Assembly (NCBI RefSeq): GCF_014203425.1
Contig: NZ_JACHJC010000001.1
Span: forward strand, 3,436,001 to 3,500,000
Length of the DNA stretch: 64,000 bases
Origin: Micromonospora echinospora
Lineage (GTDB): Bacteria > Actinomycetota > Actinomycetes > Mycobacteriales > Micromonosporaceae
Direction: 5' to 3'
This document shows positions 58,705 through 64,000 of this stretch, piece after piece (position 1 is the first letter of the stretch; each line of letters starts with the position of its first letter). A program made the position numbers and the translations under genes. Under the pieces are notes generated by a model. The model had not been told where the DNA came from and searched no databases. It saw only the letters and a list, made by a program, of their open reading frames with translations.

Positions 58705-59565
58705 ATGGCCGACAAGACTCTGACAGCCCGCGACGTCGTGTCGCGGCTCGATTCCGGAATGATCATCGGCATCGGCGGCTGGGGCTCACGCCGCAAGCCC
58801 ATGGCCCTCGTGCGCGAGATCCTGCGTTCCGACCTCAAGGACCTGACCGTCGTCAGCTACGGCGGGCCGGACGTCGGGCTGCTCTGCGCCGCGGGCAAGG
58901 TCAAGAAGGTCGTCTTCGGGTTCGTCTCCCTCGACAGCATCGCCCTCGACCCGCACTTCCGCGCCGCGCGGCAGAAGGGCGCCGTCGAGGTCGCCGAGTA
59001 CGACGAGGGCATGCTCCAGTGGGGGCTGTACGCCGCCGGCATCCGCCTGCCCTTCCTGCCGACCCGCGCCGGGCTCGGGTCGGACGTCCTGAAGCACAAC
59101 CCCGACCTCAAACTCGTCCAGGACCCGTACGGCACCGAACGGCTCGTGGCGATGCCGCCGCTGCGCCTCGACGCGGCCCTCGTGCACATGAACCGCGCCG
59201 ACGCCCAGGGCAACGGCCAGTTCCTCGGGCCCGACCCGTACTTCGACGACCTCTACTGCCTCGCCGCCGACCAGGCCTTCATGTCCTGCGAGCGGATCGT
59301 GCCCACGGCCGAGCTGAGTGCCGCCGGGCACTCGGCGACCATCAAGATCAATCGCCAGCTCGTCGCCGGCGTCGTCGAGACCCCGAACGGCGCGCACTTC
59401 ACCTCCTGCGCCCCCGACTACGAGCGCGACGAAGCCTTCCAGCGTGAGTACGTCAAGGCCGCCGGCGACCCGCAGGCCTGGGCCAGGTTCGAGAAGCGGT
59501 ACCTGTCCGGCACCGAAGATGACTACCAGGCGGCCGTCGCCGCCCGAGCCGAGGAGGTCGCATGA
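58705..59565 (+). CDS. ipdA: IpdA-like subunit of COCHEA-CoA hydrolase
   Basis: A 286-residue class I CoA-transferase-like alpha subunit. It contains MIIGIGGWGSRRKPMALVRE, YGGPDVGLLCAAGKVKKVVF, VEVAEYDEGMLQWGLYAAGI and RADAQGNGQFLGPDPYFDD. In mycobacteria and rhodococci IpdA with IpdB opens steroid ring C by hydrolysing COCHEA-CoA rather than transferring CoA. Length is close to Rv3551 (292). It heads a tightly coupled plus-strand unit that runs past the window edge. Confidence 0.92.
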   Translation: MADKTLTARDVVSRLDSGMIIGIGGWGSRRKPMALVREILRSDLKDLTVVSYGGPDVGLLCAAGKVKKVVFGFVSLDSIALDPHFRAARQKGAVEVAEYDEGMLQWGLYAAGIRLPFLPTRAGLGSDVLKHNPDLKLVQDPYGTERLVAMPPLRLDAALVHMNRADAQGNGQFLGPDPYFDDLYCLAADQAFMSCERIVPTAELSAAGHSATIKINRQLVAGVVETPNGAHFTSCAPDYERDEAFQREYVKAAGDPQAWARFEKRYLSGTEDDYQAAVAARAEEVA

Positions 59566-60380
59566 GCAGCGCCGCCACCGAGCAGCCCACGGGCAGCGCC
59601 ACCACTGCCGACGCGCCGGTGACCCGCGCCGAGTACTGCGCGGTCGCCGTGGCGGACACGTTCGCCGGCGACGGCGAGTCCATCGCCAGCGCCTTCGGCA
59701 CGATCCCGGCCATCGGCGTCCGCCTCGCCCGGCTCACCGTCGCCCCCGACCTGCTGCTCACCGACGGTGAGGCCCACTTCGTCTCCGGCTCCTGGGAGAT
59801 CGGCGCGGACCCGCACGCCACCGAGGGCGTCGTCATCGAGGGCTGGAGCCCGTTCCGCACGATCTTCGACCTCGTCTGGCACGGCAAGCGGCACGTCATG
59901 ATGATCCCGGTCCAGATCGACGGGCACGGCAACACCAACATCTCGGCCATCGGCGACTACGCCCGGCCCAAGGTCCAGCTGCTCGGCGTGCGCGGCGCCC
60001 CCGGCAACAGCATCTACCACCCGACCAGCTACTGGATTGCCAACCACTCCACGCGTAGCTTCGTCCGGACCGTCGACATGGTCTCCGGCGTCGGCACCGA
60101 CAGCGCCCGGGCCGCCGGCCCGGCCGCGACCGCGCACCACGATCTGCGCCGCGTCGTCACCAACCTCGCGGTCCTCGACTTCGGCGGCCCCGACGGCACG
60201 ATGCGGCTGCTCAGCCTGCACCCCGGCGTCACGCTCGAGGAGTTCCGCGCCGCCACCGGCTGTGCCGTGCACGTCGAGGATGAGGTCCCGGCCACCCGCG
60301 AGCCGAGCGCCGAGGAGCTGCGCCTCATCCGCGAGGTCATCGACCCCCGCTCGCTGCGCGACCGCGAGATCCCGGCATGA
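59562..60380 (+). CDS. ipdB: IpdB-like subunit of COCHEA-CoA hydrolase
   Basis: A 272-residue beta subunit. It shows YCAVAVADTFAGDGESIASA, ARLTVAPDLLLTDGEAHF and MVSGVGTDSARAAGPAATAH. It is about 20 residues longer than Rv3552, mostly as a Thr/Ala-rich N-terminal lead, and overlaps ipdA by four bases. The pair makes the ring-C-opening enzyme. Confidence 0.92.
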   Translation: MSSAATEQPTGSATTADAPVTRAEYCAVAVADTFAGDGESIASAFGTIPAIGVRLARLTVAPDLLLTDGEAHFVSGSWEIGADPHATEGVVIEGWSPFRTIFDLVWHGKRHVMMIPVQIDGHGNTNISAIGDYARPKVQLLGVRGAPGNSIYHPTSYWIANHSTRSFVRTVDMVSGVGTDSARAAGPAATAHHDLRRVVTNLAVLDFGGPDGTMRLLSLHPGVTLEEFRAATGCAVHVEDEVPATREPSAEELRLIREVIDPRSLRDREIPA

Positions 60381-61492
60381 GCCAGGGCCGCGGGCTGCCC
60401 CCGACACTGCGTACCCGGGCGACCGACCTGTTCGGGGTGCGGTACCCGATCGTCCAGACCGGCATGGGCTACGTCTCCGACGTGCGCCTGACCACCGCGA
60501 CGGCCAACGCCGGTGGACTGGGCATCCTCGCAGCCGGCCTGCTCTCCTACGACGAGCTCGTGGTGGCCGTCGAGCAGATCCAGGCCGGCACGCACGCGCC
60601 GTTCGGCGTCAACATCCGTGCCGACCAGCCGGACGTCGTCAAGCGCATCGACCTGCTCATCTCGGCCGGCGTCAAGGTCGCCTCCTTCGCGCTGGCTCCG
60701 AAGCAGGAACTCATCGCCAGGTGCAAGGACGCCGGCCTCGTCGTCGTTCCGTCGATCGGCGCGCGCCGCCACGCCGAGAAGGTCGCCGCGTGGGGCGCCG
60801 ACGCCGTCATCGTGCAGGGTGGCGAGGGCGGCGGCCACACCGGCGGGGTGCCCACCAGCCTGCTGCTGCCCCAGGTCGTCGACGCCGTCGACATCCCGGT
60901 CATCGGCGCCGGTGGCTTCTTCGACGGCCGCGGCCTCGTCGCCGCGCTCGCCTACGGCGCCGAGGGCGTCGCCATGGGCACCCGCTTCCTGCTCACCAGC
61001 GACTCGCCGGTCCAGCCGTCGGTCAAGGACGTCTACCTGTCCAAGACGGTAAACGACACCGTGCTGACCCTGCAGGTCGACGGCGTTCCGCAGCGCGTGC
61101 TGCGCGCCGGCACGATCGAGGAGCTGGAGCGCACCTCCGCCGCCGGCCGGCTGCTGCGGGCCGTACGCAACGCCTTCGCCTTCCAGAAGCTGTCCGGCAC
61201 GCCGTGGGGCGACATGGTCCGCGAGGGCCTGGCCATGCGCAAGGCCCACGACCTGACCTGGAGCCAGGTCGTCATGGCGGCCAACGCTCCGATGCTCTAC
61301 CGGTCGGCCCTGCTGGAGGGCAGGACCGACCTCGGCGTCATGGCCACCGGCCAGGTCGTCGGACTGATCGACGACGTCCCGAGCGTCGCCGAGCTCATCG
61401 ACCGCATCATCGACGAGGCCACCCGGACCCTCGACCGACTCGGCGTGCCCGCGCCGGTCGCGTCGACCCCGGCCGGGCACAAGGAGGACTAG
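60377..61492 (+). CDS. ipdC: IpdC-like FMN-dependent oxidoreductase
   Basis: A 371-residue protein of the nitronate monooxygenase/2-oxo-acid FMN barrel family. It has VRYPIVQTGMGYVSDVRLTT, GGLGILAAGLLSYDELVV, VIVQGGEGGGHTGGVPTSLL and IPVIGAGGFFDGRGLVAAL, the FMN-phosphate site. IpdC (Rv3553) is needed to prepare the ring C/D CoA ester for ring opening. It overlaps ipdB by ATGA. Gene order ipdA-ipdB-ipdC is as in mycobacteria. Confidence 0.92.
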   Translation: MSQGRGLPPTLRTRATDLFGVRYPIVQTGMGYVSDVRLTTATANAGGLGILAAGLLSYDELVVAVEQIQAGTHAPFGVNIRADQPDVVKRIDLLISAGVKVASFALAPKQELIARCKDAGLVVVPSIGARRHAEKVAAWGADAVIVQGGEGGGHTGGVPTSLLLPQVVDAVDIPVIGAGGFFDGRGLVAALAYGAEGVAMGTRFLLTSDSPVQPSVKDVYLSKTVNDTVLTLQVDGVPQRVLRAGTIEELERTSAAGRLLRAVRNAFAFQKLSGTPWGDMVREGLAMRKAHDLTWSQVVMAANAPMLYRSALLEGRTDLGVMATGQVVGLIDDVPSVAELIDRIIDEATRTLDRLGVPAPVASTPAGHKED

Positions 61493-61494
61493 TC

Positions 61495-62370
61495 ATGGGA
61501 GCACTGCAGGGACGCGTCGTCGTCGTCACCGGTGCCGGCCGCGGCCTCGGCCGTGAGCACGCCCTGCTCGCCGCCGCCGAAGGCGCCTCGGTCGTCGTCG
61601 CCGACACCGGCGCCGCCGCCGACGGCACCGGCAGCGACCCCTCGGTCGTCGAGGCCGTCGCCGCCGAGATCACGAACGCCGGCGGGCGGGCCGTGGCCAG
61701 CACCGCGGACGTCGCCACCACCGAGGGCGCCCGCGAGCTGCTCGCGCTCGCCCGCGACACCTACGGACGCGTCGACGGCCTCGTCAACAACGCCGGCATC
61801 CTGCGGGACCGGATGTTCGTCAACATGAGCGAGGACGACTGGGACGCGGTGATCCGTGGCCAGCTGCGCTCGACGTTCGCGCCGTGCCGGGTGTTCGCCG
61901 ACCACTGGCGCACCGAGTCCAAGGCCGGCAACCAGCCGGTCGCCTCGATCGTCAACGTCTCCTCGACCTCCGGCATCATCGGCGCCGTCGGGCAGACGAA
62001 CTACGGCGCGGGCAAGGCCGCCATCGCCGCCCTCACCGTCATCCTCGCCCAGGAGATCGGCCGCTACGGCGTACGCGTCAACGCGATCGTCCCGGTCGCG
62101 CGTACCCGGATGACCCAGGACCTGCCCGGCATCGGCGAGATGGTCGCCGCCCCGGCCGATCCCGCCGCGTTCGACGTCTACCACCCGGGCAACGTCTCCC
62201 CGCTCGTCGCCTGGCTGCTCACCGCCGACGTGCCGGTGACCGGCGAGGTGTACTACGCCAAGGGCGGCGAGATCCGTCGCTGCGCGCCGTGGAGCTACGA
62301 CTGGACCATCGACAAGGGCGCCCGCTGGACCGTCGAGGAGATCGCGAAGGAGATGGCCGCCCGTGTCTGA
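61495..62370 (+). CDS. Rv3548c-like extended SDR
   Basis: A 291-residue SDR. VVVVTGAGRGLGREHALLAA, LVNNAGILRDRMFVNMSEDD, Ser in NVSSTSGIIGAV and the pair QTNYGAGKAAIAALTVILAQ are intact. The 55-residue tail ending GARWTVEEIAKEMAA is shared with 45394. In mycobacteria Rv3548c lies near ipdAB in the KstR2-controlled region. AAGGAGG supports the ATG. It would oxidise a beta-hydroxyacyl-CoA. Confidence 0.88.
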   Translation: MGALQGRVVVVTGAGRGLGREHALLAAAEGASVVVADTGAAADGTGSDPSVVEAVAAEITNAGGRAVASTADVATTEGARELLALARDTYGRVDGLVNNAGILRDRMFVNMSEDDWDAVIRGQLRSTFAPCRVFADHWRTESKAGNQPVASIVNVSSTSGIIGAVGQTNYGAGKAAIAALTVILAQEIGRYGVRVNAIVPVARTRMTQDLPGIGEMVAAPADPAAFDVYHPGNVSPLVAWLLTADVPVTGEVYYAKGGEIRRCAPWSYDWTIDKGARWTVEEIAKEMAARV

Positions 62371-63160
62371 CACCGGTCACACCGAAGCCGCCGACTGGGC
62401 CGGCCCTGCCCACGGGCTGCTCTCCGGGCGCTCGGTGCTCGTCACCGCCGCGGCCGGCACCGGCATCGGCTTCTCGACGGCCCGCCGCGCCGCCGAGGAA
62501 GGCGCGCGTGTCGCCATCAGCGACCGCCACGAACGCCGCCTCGCCGCGTCCGCCGACGAGATCGAGCGCCGCACCGGGACCCGGCCGCTCGCGGTGCCCT
62601 GCGACGTCACCGACCAGGCGCAGCTCGACCACCTCATGGACACCGTCGCCGCCGAGTTCGGCGGCATCGACGTACTCGTCAACAACGCCGGCCTCGGCGG
62701 CACCGCGGCGGTGCAGGACATGACCGACGAACAATGGGACTCCGTCCTGTCGGTGACCCTGACCTCGACGTTCAAGGCGACCCGGTCGGTGCTGCGGCAC
62801 ATGATCCCGGCCGGCAAGGGCGTCATCGTCAACAACGCCTCCGTCATCGGCTGGCGCGCGCAGAAGGGGCAGGCGCACTACGCCGCGGCCAAGGCCGGAG
62901 TCATGGCGCTGACCCGCTGCGCGGCCCTCGACGTCGCCGAGCACGGCATCCGGGTCAACGCGGTGTCCCCGAGCATCGCGATGCACGCCCATCTGGCCAA
63001 GGTGACCAGCGACGAGCTGCTCGCCCAGCTCTCGGACCAGGAGGCGTTCGGCCGGGCCGCGGCGCCGTGGGAGATCGCCAACGTCATCGTCTTCCTCGCC
63101 AGTGACTACTCGTCGTACATGACCGGCGAGGTCGTGTCCGTCTCGAGCCAGCACCCGTGA
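62363..63160 (+). CDS. Rv3549c-like SDR
   Basis: A 265-residue SDR. VLVTAAAGTGIGFSTARRAA, ISDRHERRLAASADEIERR, LVNNAGLGGTAAVQDMTDEQ, NNASVIGWRAQKGQAHYAAA with Lys next, and the C-terminus FLASDYSSYMTGEVVSVSSQ agree almost word for word with Rv3549c. That gene sits beside echA20 and ipdAB in mycobacteria. GTG start overlapping the previous gene by eight bases. Confidence 0.9.
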   Translation: MSDTGHTEAADWAGPAHGLLSGRSVLVTAAAGTGIGFSTARRAAEEGARVAISDRHERRLAASADEIERRTGTRPLAVPCDVTDQAQLDHLMDTVAAEFGGIDVLVNNAGLGGTAAVQDMTDEQWDSVLSVTLTSTFKATRSVLRHMIPAGKGVIVNNASVIGWRAQKGQAHYAAAKAGVMALTRCAALDVAEHGIRVNAVSPSIAMHAHLAKVTSDELLAQLSDQEAFGRAAAPWEIANVIVFLASDYSSYMTGEVVSVSSQHP

Positions 63161-63220
63161 CCACCCGCTGCGTGCCGGCGACCCGTGCCGCTCGCAGCGG
63201 ACCAACGAAAGGAGCTCGTC

Positions 63221-63694
63221 GTGGCCAACCCCGACGCGCAGGGCGTCACCGGCGCCCCCTTCCGGCTCGACGTCGAGCGCGGCAAGATCCGCGAGTTCGC
63301 GCTGGCCACCGGAGCGGCTGACGCGGCCTACCTGCGGGAGGAGAACCCGGTCGTACAGCCGACGTTCCTCACGACGACCTTCTTCTGGCAGGGCGAGGAC
63401 TCCAACCCGTGGTCCGCGGTCGAGCTCGACCAGCAGCGCGGCCTGCACGCCGAGCAGCAGTACACCTTCTTCGGCGAGCCGCCCCGCGCCGGCACCAGGC
63501 TCACCTGCCAGTCGCGCATCGGCGAGATCTACACCAAGGTGGGGCGTCGCGGCGGGGAGATGACCTTCGCCGTGATGTACACCGACTTCCACGACGAGAC
63601 CGGGCGTCTCGTCGCCCGCGCCAAGCTCACCGGTGTCGAGACTGCCCGCCCGCCGGTCACCGGGGACGCGACGCAGGACGGAGCGTCCGCATGA
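63221..63694 (+). CDS. MaoC-type dehydratase N-terminal domain protein (FAS1-like)
   Basis: A 157-residue hotdog protein. It has FRLDVERGKIREFALATGAA, VVQPTFLTTTFFWQGED, YTFFGEPPRAGTRLTCQSRI and FHDETGRLVARAKLTGVETA. This matches the non-catalytic half of two-chain R-hydratases, which pairs with a catalytic MaoC partner. That partner follows with ATGA overlap. GAAAGGAG supports GTG 63221. Confidence 0.85.
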   Translation: MANPDAQGVTGAPFRLDVERGKIREFALATGAADAAYLREENPVVQPTFLTTTFFWQGEDSNPWSAVELDQQRGLHAEQQYTFFGEPPRAGTRLTCQSRIGEIYTKVGRRGGEMTFAVMYTDFHDETGRLVARAKLTGVETARPPVTGDATQDGASA

Positions 63695-64000
63695 GCGACA
63701 CAGCCACCGCCCAGCCCCGTACGACCGGGGTCGGCCTGCCCGTCCCGGCGACCCCTCCGGCGCGCGCCTACGGCCCGGTGACCCGCACCGACTTCGTCCG
63801 CTACCAGGGCGCCTCGGGCGACATGAATCCGATCCACCACGACGAGGTCTTCGCCAGGGCCGCAGGGTTCCCGAGCCCTTTCTCGGTGGGCATGTGGCAG
63901 GCCAGCCTGCTCGGCACCTACGCCACCGACTGGCTCGGCGGCCCCAACGTGCGTGACTTCCGCATCCGGTTCCTGGCCCAGGTGTGGCCCGGCGACGTCC
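63691..64000 (+). CDS. MaoC catalytic dehydratase, cut by the window edge
   Basis: The first 103 codons only. RTDFVRYQGASGDMNPIHHD and EVFARAAGFPSPFSVGMWQA show the Asp/His hydratase motif of the catalytic hotdog half; the end lies beyond 64000. With the gene before, it forms a heteromeric enoyl-CoA hydratase of the ChsH1/ChsH2 or HtdXY style. ATG overlaps the previous stop by four bases. Confidence 0.88.
   Translation, partial: MSDTATAQPRTTGVGLPVPATPPARAYGPVTRTDFVRYQGASGDMNPIHHDEVFARAAGFPSPFSVGMWQASLLGTYATDWLGGPNVRDFRIRFLAQVWPGDV

Noticed and set aside
1-64000. CRISPR array, rRNA or phage genes
   Set aside because: No regularly spaced direct repeats, rRNA motifs, integrase or phage structural genes were seen.

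Overview
The window is very GC-rich actinobacterial DNA. GTG and TTG starts are frequent, F420-dependent enzymes are abundant, and genes often overlap by ATGA or GTGA. A secreted-cellulase-type CBM2 tail, an F420 reductase relic and a strong habit of writing Arg-Thr as CGT-ACC/ACG fit a filamentous actinomycete. Micromonosporaceae is a guess, not something shown here.

Bases 1-11,200 are mixed accessory DNA. They hold the end of a CBM2 protein, a divergent Lrp-type regulator and Leu/Val-type dehydrogenase, an IS5-family transposase relic, a DUF808 membrane protein, a membrane protein, an acetamidase/formamidase, a broken F420-dependent reductase gene, an ArsR regulator, a HEAT-repeat protein and a DUF3885 protein. 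Two diverged copies of an unidentified sequence lie inverted at about 475-612 and 4429-4551. A tRNA-like 3' fragment sits at 11,025-11,048, just before the next region.

Bases 11,195-64,000 form one continuous catabolic island of about 53 kb that runs off the right edge. A KstR2-like TetR regulator is encoded at 55,162-55,749. Eleven copies of a 14-bp palindrome (ACCAAGCGCTTGCT and close variants) lie in the promoter regions, and they match the published mycobacterial KstR2 operator AnCAAGnnCTTGnT. The enzymes fit this: FadD3, IpdE1/IpdE2 (FadE30/FadE33 type), FadA6, IpdA, IpdB, IpdC and relatives of Rv3548c and Rv3549c, which together degrade steroid rings C and D (the HIP pathway). A second block, FadD17-ChsE2-ChsH2-ChsE1-ChsH1-Ltp2, corresponds to the last steps of sterol side-chain removal, and an alpha-methylacyl-CoA racemase-like protein lies beside it.

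The island differs from the textbook mycobacterial set. It has an oligopeptide-type ABC transporter (two paralogous lipoproteins, two permeases, two ATPases) where mce4 might be expected, three LLM/F420-type oxidoreductases plus a deazaflavin nitroreductase-like protein, three SnoaL-like proteins, ten SDRs (two with altered catalytic residues), a PrpD-like protein, a TIM-barrel sugar-isomerase-like protein and an EthD-like protein. I see no KshAB, KstD, HsaABCD, EchA20-like protein or Mce4 within the window. The most economical reading is a KstR2-controlled island for a steroid or steroid-like polycyclic compound with its own uptake system and a partly F420-based redox chemistry. The substrate is unknown.
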